A stretch of 64,000 bases of DNA from the NCBI RefSeq assembly GCF_009883055.1, contig NZ_WWVR01000001.1, forward strand, positions 62,001-126,000, in the 5' to 3' direction. The stretch's first letter is position 1, and every line of letters starts with the position of its first letter. The DNA is from Blautia sp. BIOML-A1. GTDB taxonomy: Bacteria > Bacillota > Clostridia > Lachnospirales > Lachnospiraceae. Made by a program: the position numbers and the translations under genes. Below the pieces are notes generated by a model. That model was not told the DNA's origin and made no database searches. It worked only from the letters and a program-made list of their open reading frames with translations. Positions 56,323-64,000 of the stretch are shown one piece after another.

Positions 56323-56496
56323 ATGATACCAAAGGATCCGGTGATGCTGTTGAGTTACGTTAATACACAGCTCAGAGATTATTATGACTCTCTTGATGAT
56401 TTCCTTAAGGATAAGGAATTGTCAGGAGAGAGCCTGATAAAGAAACTCGCGTCGATCGATTATGAGTACGATGCGGAACTCAATCAGTTTGTATAA
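56323..56496 (+). CDS. DUF4250 small protein
   Basis: The product is a 57-residue protein beginning MIPKDPVMLLSYVNTQLRDY and ending ELNQFV, the DUF4250 pattern common in Clostridia and of unknown function. AGGAGG precedes the ATG at 56323; the earlier ATG at 56308 is unsupported. A GTGACTG/CAGTCAC hairpin separates it from clpB. Confidence 0.85.
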   Translation: MIPKDPVMLLSYVNTQLRDYYDSLDDFLKDKELSGESLIKKLASIDYEYDAELNQFV

Positions 56497-56539
56497 AGAA
56501 TTCCCGGTGATGGGAAATTTAAGAAAGACTCTGTTTAGT

Positions 56540-56757
56540 GGACACCCTGTGAATTATCTTCTGTGTGTGTTTCGTTTCAGAACTTCTGAGATACCAGGAT
56601 ATACAGAATTTTGCTAAGTACAATTCAGAAAATGCTGAACTCGCATCATAGATGCTCAGACAGCAGCATTTTCTGAATTAACGCAAAAACCTGTATGATC
56701 CGGTATCTAAACGAAGTTCTTCAGGCGAAACAAAAGCAGAAGATAATCACGTGCGTC
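56540..56757. repeat. Long imperfect palindrome 1
   Basis: About 218 bases fold on themselves. Arms include ATTATCTTCTG/CAGAAGATAAT, TTTCG/CGAAA, GAACTTC/GAAGTTC, GATACC/GGTATC and an inner AATTCAGAAAATGCTG/CAGCATTTTCTGAATT stem. No gene is seen. It may be a miniature element or a hairpin RNA. Confidence 0.7.
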
Positions 56758-56846
56758 CCGGACAGAAGTCTTTTTTTCTTTCCTATCACCGTACTTTATA
56801 CCCGTTAGCGTGTTCGGGGGTGTGGTCCCCACCGTGAGCTGATAAC

Positions 56847-57082
56847 ATATAGATTAACAGCCAATATATAAAAACTCCTGAGCAGGAAACATCTGCAAGA
56901 GTTCATAGAAATACTTGAAGATACCCTGGCTGTGTTATGGATAAAAAGTGCATTGTCTGAGCGTAAGCGAGTTATGCACTTTCTATCCATGATCTTAGCA
57001 GACAGGGTATATTCTTAGTATTTCTGAACTCTGAAGCCGTTTCCAATTCAGGAGCTTTTATATATGGCGTGGGATATATAAT
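56847..57082. repeat. Long imperfect palindrome 2
   Basis: Arms include TATATAAAAACTCCTGA against CAGGAGCTTTTATATA, AGAAATACT against AGTATTTCT, ATACCCTG against CAGGGTAT and GGATA-AAAGTGCAT against ATGCACTTTCTATCC around a short centre near 56963. No gene is seen. The region 56497-57300 otherwise holds only the MarR promoter. Confidence 0.7.
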
Positions 57083-57147
57083 ATCAGCACCAAACTCTGA
57101 AGCCGTTTCCAATTCAGGAGTTTCTATATATGGCGTGGGATATATGA
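57029..57147. repeat. Tandem copy of the right arm of palindrome 2
   Basis: About 56 bases starting CTCTGAAGCCGTTTCC occur at 57029 and again from about 57096, with two to three differences, separated by about 10 bases. This looks like a local duplication of one palindrome arm. Confidence 0.8.
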
Positions 57148-57211
57148 TTAGCCGGGCAAAATGTTTATTGGGAATAAAATATAAAAATTATGTGAAATAC
57201 ACAAAAAACAG

Positions 57212-57239
57212 TTGCATTTTTTGTGCAAATACATATAAT
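57212..57239 (+). promoter_or_regulatory. Promoter of the marR-ABC operon
   Basis: TTGCAT (57212-57217) and a perfect TATAAT (57234-57239) are 16 nt apart. Confidence 0.75.
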
Positions 57240-57244
57240 AAATA

Positions 57245-57258
57245 ATTAGTCAGCTAAT
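57245..57258. promoter_or_regulatory. Likely MarR operator
   Basis: ATTAG-tcag-CTAAT is a palindrome at the expected transcription start, just after the -10, well placed for autorepression by the MarR protein encoded next. Confidence 0.6.
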
Positions 57259-57300
57259 GAATAACCAACTAACGAAAAAAGACTATACGGAGGTGAAGAA

Positions 57301-57807
57301 TTGTTTACAGAAGGAGAACCAGAGTTTTGCTCTGCAGAGCATAAGACAAGTTATCTGTCCATGCTGATGAGAATCGACCGCCGCTTTATGGGCAAGTGCT
57401 TTGGACAGATGCAGGAACTGGGCATTTATCCAGGACAGATTCCGGTACTTGGACTTCTGGCATATAAAGATGGACTCAGCCAGCGCGAGATCGCAGAAAA
57501 ATTGAGAATCAAACCGCCAACGGTCAATGTAACTGTTCAACGACTGGAAAAAGCAGGATTCCTGTGCAGAAAAGCAGATGAAAAAGATCAGAGAATATCC
57601 AGAATCTACCTCACTGAAAAGGGACGACAGGCAAAAGAAAACGGTATGAAAAAAGTAGAAGAAAACGAAAAAATTCTTCTGGACGGTTTCAACGATACTG
57701 AACTTTGTCTTCTGAGAAGATTCCTGGAACAGATTACAGAAAATATCGAAAAAATACCAGTATCCTCTGGAAAAAATAATACAGAGAAAGAAGGACAGCA
57801 AAAGTGA
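57301..57807 (+). CDS. MarR-family repressor (TTG start)
   Basis: The product is a 168-residue MarR-type winged-helix regulator. The recognition region is LSQREIAEKLRIKPPTVNVT and the wing EKDQRISRIYLTEKGR. The start is TTG at 57301, preceded by GGAGGTGA. Its stop overlaps the GTG start of the ABC gene, so it is translationally coupled to the exporter it probably represses; drug or toxic-compound binding would lift repression (inference from family). Confidence 0.93.
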   Translation: MFTEGEPEFCSAEHKTSYLSMLMRIDRRFMGKCFGQMQELGIYPGQIPVLGLLAYKDGLSQREIAEKLRIKPPTVNVTVQRLEKAGFLCRKADEKDQRISRIYLTEKGRQAKENGMKKVEENEKILLDGFNDTELCLLRRFLEQITENIEKIPVSSGKNNTEKEGQQK

Positions 57808-59966
57808 TCAAACTGATGAAATATCTCAAAAAATCAGCCGGCTATGTAATTCTGATCATAGCACTTCTGTTTCTTCAGGCATACTGTGATCTCTCTCTTC
57901 CGGATTACACATCCAAAATTGTCAATGTAGGAATCCAGCAGAGCGGTATCGAAGACAGTGTACCCGAAAAAATCAGAAAGACCTCAATGGACAGTCTTAA
58001 GCTGTTTATGGATGAAAATGATAAAGAAACCGTAGATTCCTTTTATGAGGAAGACGGAGATAATCTCGTACTGAAAAATGATGTGACATCTGAAGAACGT
58101 GATAAACTAAATGATATTCTGGCAAAACCGATGATGATCGCCGCAAGCTTTTTATCCGGAAGTGATGAAGTTACAGCCATGCTCTCCCAGATGGGAGTTC
58201 CGGAAGGAACAGATCCGATGCAGGCAATCACTATGATGCCAAAAGAAGCACTTGATGCGATGACGGAGAAAATCAGCGAGAAGATCGACAGTATGCAGGA
58301 TTCTATCATCACCCAGGCTGGTGTATCTTATGTAAAGAGTGAATATGAAGCAATAGGGGAAGATGTAGATGCGATCCAGATGCATTATATCAAGATGTCA
58401 GGTGTCAAGATGCTCGGTATGGCACTTATCACCATGCTCTGTGCAATCTGCGTAGTGTTCCTTTCCTCCAGAGTGGCAGCAGCACTCGGCCATGATCTGA
58501 GAAATGCAGTGTACCGTAAGGTTATCACCTTCTCAAGCCGCGAATACCATAAGTTTTCCACAGCATCCCTGATCACACGATGCACGAATGATATTCAGCA
58601 GGTACAGCAGGTAATGGCAATGCTTTTCCGTATCGTACTCTACGCCCCGATCCTTGGCATCGGCGGTGTGATCCGTGTATTACAGACAGATTCTTCCATG
58701 ACATGGATTCTTGGTCTTGCAGTAGGACTGATTCTTGTTGTGATCATTGTTCTGTTTCAGGTGGCTATGCCAAAATTCACAGTATTACAGACATTAGTTG
58801 ATAAACTGAACCTGGTAACACGAGAAATTCTGACAGGTATTCCAGTCATCCGTGCATTCAGCCGCGAGAAACATGAAGAAGAACGTTTCGAAGAGGCAAA
58901 TGCAAGACTGACAAAAACAAACCTCTTTGTCAACAGATGCATGACCTTTATGATGCCTACCATGATGCTGATCATGAATGGAATTTCCGTACTGATCATC
59001 TACAGCGGAGCCTATGCCGTAGACAATGGAACCATGCAGGTCGGAAACGTTATGGCATTTATCCAGTACGCAATGCAGATCATCATGTCCTTCCTGATGA
59101 TCACAGCCATGTCCATCATGCTCCCGAGAGCAAATGTGGCAGCACTTCGTATCAATGATGTACTTAAGACAAAAGTAAGCGTCACAGATCCGGAAAATCC
59201 AGTTCAGCCGGCAAAAGATGTCAAAGGAACTGTTGAATTTGATCATGTAAGCTTTGCTTATCCGGAAGCAGGAGAAAATGTCCTGACAGATATTTCCTTC
59301 AAGGCTGAAAAAGGCGAGACGATCGCTGTGATCGGAAGTACCGGAAGCGGTAAGAGTACCCTGGTCAATCTGATTCCACGTTTCTATGATGTGACAGAGG
59401 GACGTGTTCTTGTAGATGGTGTAGATGTCCGTGATATGACACAGAAAGATGTCAGAGACAGACTGGGATATGTACCACAGAAAGGAGTCCTTTTCTCAGG
59501 TACGATCGATTCCAACATCCGATACGGCAAGACCGATATTTCTGAAGAGAAAGTAAAAGAAGCCGCAGAGGTTGCTCAGGCAGCAGAATTTATTGAGACA
59601 AAACCAGAAAGATACGCCTCTCCGATCGCACAGGGAGGTACCAACGTTTCCGGCGGACAGAAACAGAGACTTTCTATTGCAAGAGCAATTGCCAAAAAAC
59701 CTGAGATATTTATTTTTGACGACAGCTTTTCAGCTCTGGACTTCAAGACAGACAGTACCCTGCGTAAGGCACTGAAAACACATACAAAAGATGCAACAAC
59801 GATCATTGTTGCACAGCGTATCAGCACAATCCTGAATGCAGATAAGATCATTGTTCTGGATGACGGACATATGGCAGGAATCGGCTCTCATAAAGAACTG
59901 ATGGAGAACTGCGAGGTTTACCGTCAGATTGCAATGAGCCAGCTGTCAGAGGAGGAATTGGCATGA
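57804..59966 (+). CDS. Heterodimeric ABC exporter half A (degenerate site, large extracellular insert)
   Basis: The product is a 720-residue membrane-ATPase fusion with a GTG start overlapping marR. About 140 residues between the first two helices (residues about 40-190, rich in Glu/Asp/Met) form an extra extracellular region. Walker A is GSTGSGKST and signature VSGGQKQRL, but Walker B ends FIFDDSFSALD, with Asp instead of catalytic Glu. This is the degenerate half of a heterodimer of the LmrCD/BmrCD/EfrCD type. Confidence 0.92.
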   Translation: MIKLMKYLKKSAGYVILIIALLFLQAYCDLSLPDYTSKIVNVGIQQSGIEDSVPEKIRKTSMDSLKLFMDENDKETVDSFYEEDGDNLVLKNDVTSEERDKLNDILAKPMMIAASFLSGSDEVTAMLSQMGVPEGTDPMQAITMMPKEALDAMTEKISEKIDSMQDSIITQAGVSYVKSEYEAIGEDVDAIQMHYIKMSGVKMLGMALITMLCAICVVFLSSRVAAALGHDLRNAVYRKVITFSSREYHKFSTASLITRCTNDIQQVQQVMAMLFRIVLYAPILGIGGVIRVLQTDSSMTWILGLAVGLILVVIIVLFQVAMPKFTVLQTLVDKLNLVTREILTGIPVIRAFSREKHEEERFEEANARLTKTNLFVNRCMTFMMPTMMLIMNGISVLIIYSGAYAVDNGTMQVGNVMAFIQYAMQIIMSFLMITAMSIMLPRANVAALRINDVLKTKVSVTDPENPVQPAKDVKGTVEFDHVSFAYPEAGENVLTDISFKAEKGETIAVIGSTGSGKSTLVNLIPRFYDVTEGRVLVDGVDVRDMTQKDVRDRLGYVPQKGVLFSGTIDSNIRYGKTDISEEKVKEAAEVAQAAEFIETKPERYASPIAQGGTNVSGGQKQRLSIARAIAKKPEIFIFDDSFSALDFKTDSTLRKALKTHTKDATTIIVAQRISTILNADKIIVLDDGHMAGIGSHKELMENCEVYRQIAMSQLSEEELA

Positions 59967-61813
59967 GTGAACAGAAACGACGTGGACCGATGGGCGGTCA
60001 TGGACCGGGAATGCGCCCGACAGAAAAAGCAAAAGACTTCAGAGGTTCAATGGGAAAGCTTTTCAGTTATATGAGCCGTTATAAACTTCGCTTTGTAATG
60101 GTATTTATATTTGCAGTCGCAGGAACCGTTTTTAACATCGCAGGACCGAAGATCCTTGGTAAAGCAACGACAGAACTTTATACAGGTCTTGTTGCAAAAG
60201 TAAACGGAATAGGAGGCATCAATTTCGGGAAGATTGGGATGATCCTTCTGTGGACACTGGGCCTGTATCTGGCAAGTGCCTGCTTTTCTTTCATTCAGGG
60301 ATGGATCATGACAGGAATCTCCAATGATGTAACCTATAATTTAAGAAAAGATATTTCAAAGAAAATCAACAGACTTCCACTCAACTACTTTGAGAGCAGA
60401 ACCAACGGCGAAATCCTTTCCAGAGTAACGAACGATGTGGATACACTGCAGATGAGCCTCAACCAGAGCCTGACACAGCTCATCACATCTGTAACAACCC
60501 TGATCGGTGTATTTATCATGATGCTGTCCATTAATGTATGGATGACACTGGCTGCTCTTCTGATCCTGCCGGTTTCCATGTTCATCATTCAGGCAGTGAT
60601 GAAGCACTCCCAGAAATATTTCCAGGCACAGCAGAAATATCTCGGTGCAGTCAATGGACAGATCGAGGAGAACTTCGGTGGTCACGATGTAGTAAGAGTA
60701 TTCAATAAAGAAAACGATGTTCTGGAAGAATTTGAAAAAGACAACAGGCATCTCTACGAATCTGCATGGAAATCACAGTTCTTCTCAGGAATGATGATGC
60801 CGATCATGCAGTTTGTAGGAAACCTTGGATATGTTATGGTTGCACTTCTCGGCGGCATTTTTGTTATCAAAGGTTCCATCGAGGTCGGTGATATTCAGTC
60901 CTTCTTCCAGTATATCCGTAACTTTACCCAGCCGATCCAGCAGATCGCACAGGTTACAAACCTGCTGCAGTCTTCCGCAGCTGCATCTGAGAGAGTCTTT
61001 GAATTCCTCGATGAGGAGGAAGAAGTACAGCAGCCGGAGAATCCGGATTCCATCGAAGGACTAAATGGAAATGTTCAGTTCGAACATGTAGAGTTTGGCT
61101 ATAACCCGGATAAGATCATTATCCATGATTTTTCTGCAGATGTACAGGACGGACAAAAAATTGCCATTGTAGGTCCGACCGGAGCAGGTAAGACCACCAT
61201 GGTAAAACTTCTGATGCGCTTCTATGATGTAAACAAGGGTGCAATCAAGGTAGACGGTCATGATGTTAAGAACTTTAACAGAAGCGAACTTCATGAGATG
61301 TTTGGAATGGTGCTTCAGGATACCTGGCTGTTTTCCGGGACAATTATGGAAAATATCCGTTACGGACGCCTGGATGCAACAGATGAGGAGGTTATTGCAG
61401 CAGCAAAAGCCGCACATATCCACAACTTTATCATGCAGCAGCCGGGTGGATACCAGATGGTACTGGATGAGGAAACAAGCAATATCTCTCAGGGTCAGAA
61501 ACAGCTTCTCACGATCGCAAGAGCTATTCTTGCAGACAATAAGATTCTGATCCTCGATGAGGCGACCTCTTCTGTAGATACCAGAACAGAGATGCAGATC
61601 CAGAAAGCGATGGACAATCTGATGAAGGGAAGAACAAGCTTCGTTATCGCCCACAGACTTTCTACGATCAAGGATGCAGATCTGATCCTTGTCATGAAAG
61701 ATGGAGATATCATCGAGCAGGGCAGCCACGAAGAACTGCTGGCAGCGAAAGGCTTCTATGCAGATCTTTATAACAGCCAGTTTGACAATGAATCCTCTGA
61801 ACTTTGCTCATAA
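59963..61813 (+). CDS. Heterodimeric ABC exporter half B (catalytic site)
   Basis: The product is a 616-residue partner with six membrane helices and an ATPase with Walker A GPTGAGKTT, a non-consensus signature ISQGQKQLL and Walker B LILDEATSSVD with the catalytic Glu. The degeneracy complements half A. Its ATG overlaps the upstream stop (ATGA). Substrate is unknown; multidrug export is the family expectation. Confidence 0.93.
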   Translation: MSEQKRRGPMGGHGPGMRPTEKAKDFRGSMGKLFSYMSRYKLRFVMVFIFAVAGTVFNIAGPKILGKATTELYTGLVAKVNGIGGINFGKIGMILLWTLGLYLASACFSFIQGWIMTGISNDVTYNLRKDISKKINRLPLNYFESRTNGEILSRVTNDVDTLQMSLNQSLTQLITSVTTLIGVFIMMLSINVWMTLAALLILPVSMFIIQAVMKHSQKYFQAQQKYLGAVNGQIEENFGGHDVVRVFNKENDVLEEFEKDNRHLYESAWKSQFFSGMMMPIMQFVGNLGYVMVALLGGIFVIKGSIEVGDIQSFFQYIRNFTQPIQQIAQVTNLLQSSAAASERVFEFLDEEEEVQQPENPDSIEGLNGNVQFEHVEFGYNPDKIIIHDFSADVQDGQKIAIVGPTGAGKTTMVKLLMRFYDVNKGAIKVDGHDVKNFNRSELHEMFGMVLQDTWLFSGTIMENIRYGRLDATDEEVIAAAKAAHIHNFIMQQPGGYQMVLDEETSNISQGQKQLLTIARAILADNKILILDEATSSVDTRTEMQIQKAMDNLMKGRTSFVIAHRLSTIKDADLILVMKDGDIIEQGSHEELLAAKGFYADLYNSQFDNESSELCS

Positions 61814-61864
61814 AAAAGAAAAATCCCAATATAGCGGATAGCAAATATCCGTCTGACGACCAGA

Positions 61865-61891
61865 GTTACTGCGAATGAAACAAACAGTAAC
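61865..61891. repeat. GTTACTG/CAGTAAC hairpin repeat
   Basis: This matches the right end of the element at 31810-31951, including the preceding CCAG-like bases and GCGAA centre. A related GTAACTG/CAGTTAC hairpin lies at 61971-61997 in the helD leader. Confidence 0.6.
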
Positions 61892-61901
61892 AACCGTCCT
61901 G

Positions 61902-61950
61902 AAAAGACAGCTCCTGACAGGAGACAACTCTTGTCAACTGCTGTCTTTTT
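61902..61950 (+). terminator. Terminator after the ABC exporter
   Basis: AAAAGACAG (61902-61910) pairs with CTGTCTTTTT (61941-61950), with a CTCCTGACAGGAG sub-hairpin inside. Confidence 0.75.
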
Positions 61951-61959
61951 GAGTATAAT
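61931..61959 (+). promoter_or_regulatory. Promoter of helD, nested in the terminator
   Basis: TTGTCA (61931-61936) and a perfect TATAAT (61954-61959) are 17 nt apart; the -35 lies inside the terminator hairpin. Confidence 0.75.
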
Positions 61960-62032
61960 GAAAAAATTAAGTAACTGTGAGGGTACTGAACAGTTACAAC
62001 TATTATTAAGTCTGGCAGGAAAGGGAGGTATT

Positions 62033-64000
62033 ATGATGAACGGCAGTATAGAAAGTGGCAGAGAGTACCTGCAGTATGTGATGGAATGTCTGAAGAAACG
62101 TCTTGCCCAGACCGATACGGCAATCCTTGAAGGAGAGAAAGAAATCGAGGATATGCATGAATATTACTGGGAAAACTATACAGAGATGGACGAGTATGGT
62201 TATGAAAATTATGATAACCAGCAGGCACTGTTCCGTCAGATGAATGCAAATGAAGAGCAGTTTCTTTTGCGTAAACGATTCAGGAAAATGATGGATTCTC
62301 CGTTTTTTGGAAGAGTGGATTTTCAGTATGACGGAGATGAGGAGCCGGAACTTTTTTATATAGGAATCGGAAATCTTTCCGAGACAGCAGGAAGCCGCCC
62401 TCTGGTCTATGACTGGAGAGCACCGGTCAGCGGACTTTTTTATGATTATGACAAAGGACCTGCAGCTTATGAAGCACCCTCCGGTATATTTGAAGGAGAG
62501 ATCACATCCAAATGGCAGTACAAGATCCGCAATGGTCAGATGCTCTATGAGTTTGAGAGCGATGTCAAAATCGATGATGAGATCCTTGGTGCGGAGCTTG
62601 GAAGTAAGGGAGAGGTTCAGCTCAAGAACATTGTCCGCACGATCCAGAAAGAGCAGAATACAATCATTCGAAACACAAGTGATAAAATCATGGTAATCCA
62701 GGGAGCGGCAGGAAGCGGTAAGACCTCGGTTGCACTGCACAGGATCGCATATCTTCTTTATCATGACAGGGAGAATCTCAAGTCCTCAAATATCCTGGTA
62801 CTTTCACCAAATGGTGTGTTTGCGGATTATATTTCACATATTCTTCCGGAACTGGGTGAGGAGAACATCCGGGAGATGAGCTTTGATCTGTTTGCCTACC
62901 GGGAACTGAAGGGAATTGTTTCGGACTGTGAGGACAGATACGATCAGATCGAAAGAGCAGTTCTGCTGCCAAAGTCCCAGGAACTGTGCAGAGAAAAGCA
63001 GTCCGCAGAGTTTGCTGGAAGGCTGGATGGATATATGCTTGGTCTGGAAGACGAGCTGATGAATTTCCGGGATATAGAATACAGGGGCAGTACACTTTCT
63101 GAGAAAGAGATCATTGATCTGTTTTACTTTAAATTTCTGGATATCCCGCTTCTCTCAAGAATGGAAGCAGTGGCAGAATATTTTATTGATCAGGTGGAGA
63201 CACTGAGGGACAGAGACCTTGTGGACGAAGAAAAGGAAGAACTCCTTGGACGGTTTAACCGCATGTACGAAACCAGGGACTGCTATATACTGTACAGTCG
63301 TTTCCTTGAGCAGGAGGGATATGATCCTCTTCCGAGAGTTCCTCTGGAAAAAAGAAAACTGAAGTTTGAGGATGTGTATCCAATCCTTTATCTGAAGTAC
63401 TCTCTTTTCCGCTGCAAAAATCACCACGGCATCAAGCATGTTGTAGTGGATGAGATGCAGGATTATTCCTGGATCCAGTATGTACTTCTCAAGAAACTGT
63501 TTCCGTGCAGAATGACGATCCTCGGAGACAAGGCGCAGACGATGGAAGAACAGCAGCAGGATGTCCTGAAATTTCTTCCGAAGATTTTTGGCAGAGATAT
63601 CCGTAAGATCATCATGAACAGAAGTTACCGAAATACGATGGAGATTGCAGAGTATGCAAATAAACTCACCGGTATTCAGGATATGGAACTGTTTGAGCGT
63701 CACGGAGCTCCGGTTGAAGAGAGGATGTTTGCACAGCAAAAAGAAGCCCTGGATGAAGTGATCCGGCGGTGGGAAGCAAAGAAGGCAGATTATGAAACCG
63801 AAGTACTGATTCTTTTTACAGAGAGGGAGGCAGAGCGGGCATATCTGTATATAGAAGAAAAACTGAAAAGTCTGGATCCGGACGGAGAATATCAGCTGAA
63901 TTATATGAATCGTGACAGCCAGAGTTTCAAAAAGGGTCTGACAGTCACCACCTTTTATCTTGCAAAGGGTCTGGAATTTGACCAGGTATTTGGCGTTTTT
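62033..64000 (+). CDS. helD: HelD-like RNA polymerase recycling helicase (3' end beyond window)
   Basis: The open frame runs 656 codons to the window edge. The N-terminal coiled coil is followed by VYDWRAPVSGLFYDY, IVRTIQKEQNTIIRN and Walker A GAAGSGKTSVALHRIAYL, the HelD pattern of UvrD-like SF1 ATPases that release stalled RNA polymerase. VVDEMQDYSW (Walker B) and TFYLAKGLEFDQV (late motif) follow. GGGAGG lies 4 nt before the first ATG and 7 nt before the second (62036), which may be the true start. Confidence 0.93.
   Translation, partial: MMNGSIESGREYLQYVMECLKKRLAQTDTAILEGEKEIEDMHEYYWENYTEMDEYGYENYDNQQALFRQMNANEEQFLLRKRFRKMMDSPFFGRVDFQYDGDEEPELFYIGIGNLSETAGSRPLVYDWRAPVSGLFYDYDKGPAAYEAPSGIFEGEITSKWQYKIRNGQMLYEFESDVKIDDEILGAELGSKGEVQLKNIVRTIQKEQNTIIRNTSDKIMVIQGAAGSGKTSVALHRIAYLLYHDRENLKSSNILVLSPNGVFADYISHILPELGEENIREMSFDLFAYRELKGIVSDCEDRYDQIERAVLLPKSQELCREKQSAEFAGRLDGYMLGLEDELMNFRDIEYRGSTLSEKEIIDLFYFKFLDIPLLSRMEAVAEYFIDQVETLRDRDLVDEEKEELLGRFNRMYETRDCYILYSRFLEQEGYDPLPRVPLEKRKLKFEDVYPILYLKYSLFRCKNHHGIKHVVVDEMQDYSWIQYVLLKKLFPCRMTILGDKAQTMEEQQQDVLKFLPKIFGRDIRKIIMNRSYRNTMEIAEYANKLTGIQDMELFERHGAPVEERMFAQQKEALDEVIRRWEAKKADYETEVLILFTEREAERAYLYIEEKLKSLDPDGEYQLNYMNRDSQSFKKGLTVTTFYLAKGLEFDQVFGVF

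Noticed and set aside
57029..57147. Two spaced direct repeats that could suggest a small CRISPR array
   Set aside because: Only two units, about 56 bases long, and they are the arm of a larger palindrome.

Overview
The window reads as chromosome from a gut-type Lachnospiraceae (Blautia-like Firmicutes). This rests on strong AGGAGG ribosome binding sites, TTG/GTG starts, a CIRCE heat-shock operator at clpB, a group II energy-coupling-factor (ECF) ATPase/EcfT module next to truA, and Clostridia-type families (DUF4250, DUF2318, DUF5684, MYG1, a ThrE split pair). This is inference from gene content; there is no rRNA or other marker in the window to name a species. All coordinates and motifs were read by eye, without database searches.

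Layout. 1-2.8 kb: minus-strand TetR regulator and an oleate hydratase with an unusual N-terminal extension. 2.9-4.0 kb: rplM-rpsI behind a strong promoter and a structured leader. 4.1-4.4 kb: a compact module that looks like a pAD1-par-type type I toxin-antitoxin locus: a 28-residue membrane peptide on the minus strand, a short converging RNA on the plus strand, a shared terminator and a direct repeat covering the toxin start codon. 4.6-11.4 kb: single genes (FUSC-like membrane protein, RmlD-like reductase, dicarboxylate/amino acid symporter, ABC-F protein, PsiE-like protein, CYTH protein, DJ-1 protein). 11.5-21.2 kb: proteostasis and housekeeping run tig-clpP-clpX-lon-ysxC-ecfA1-ecfA2-ecfT-truA. 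21.2-28.9 kb: an A+T-richer accessory island with a Nif3-like protein, an SGNH esterase, a GPH sugar symporter, three alpha/beta-hydrolase esterases and an AraC regulator, but no glycoside hydrolase. It is bordered on the left by a structured IS200/IS605-like scar and on the right by an hcp gene that has lost its 5' end. 30.5-38 kb: ThrE-type exporter pair, NYN/LOTUS RNase-like protein, CDF transporter, L25, then a YitT / Nif11-like / LOG / PTS-IIA / C39-like gene run. 38-44.1 kb: ECF S component plus class V aminotransferase, a stand-alone RsmH, a fused HMA-DsbD_2-cupredoxin metal protein with a DUF2318 partner, and a 265-bp mosaic scar built from pieces of the preceding 3 kb. 44.2-53.5 kb: MYG1 protein, then a maltose/isomaltose locus (LacI, operator, remnant of a MalG-type permease, GH13, GH31) whose GH31 gene is split by a group II intron lying antisense to it. 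53.5-64 kb: CIRCE-clpB, DUF4250, two long imperfect palindromes, a MarR-controlled heterodimeric ABC exporter, and the 5' two thirds of helD.

How it fits together: the core is ordinary, but four places show recent rearrangement: the esterase island and hcp junction, the mosaic duplication scar, the broken maltose operon (transporter deleted and GH31 split), and the palindromic elements near 57 kb. The strongest candidates for something undescribed are the small toxin/antisense RNA module, the esterase-only sugar-ester locus, and the metal gene pair with its attenuator-like leader.
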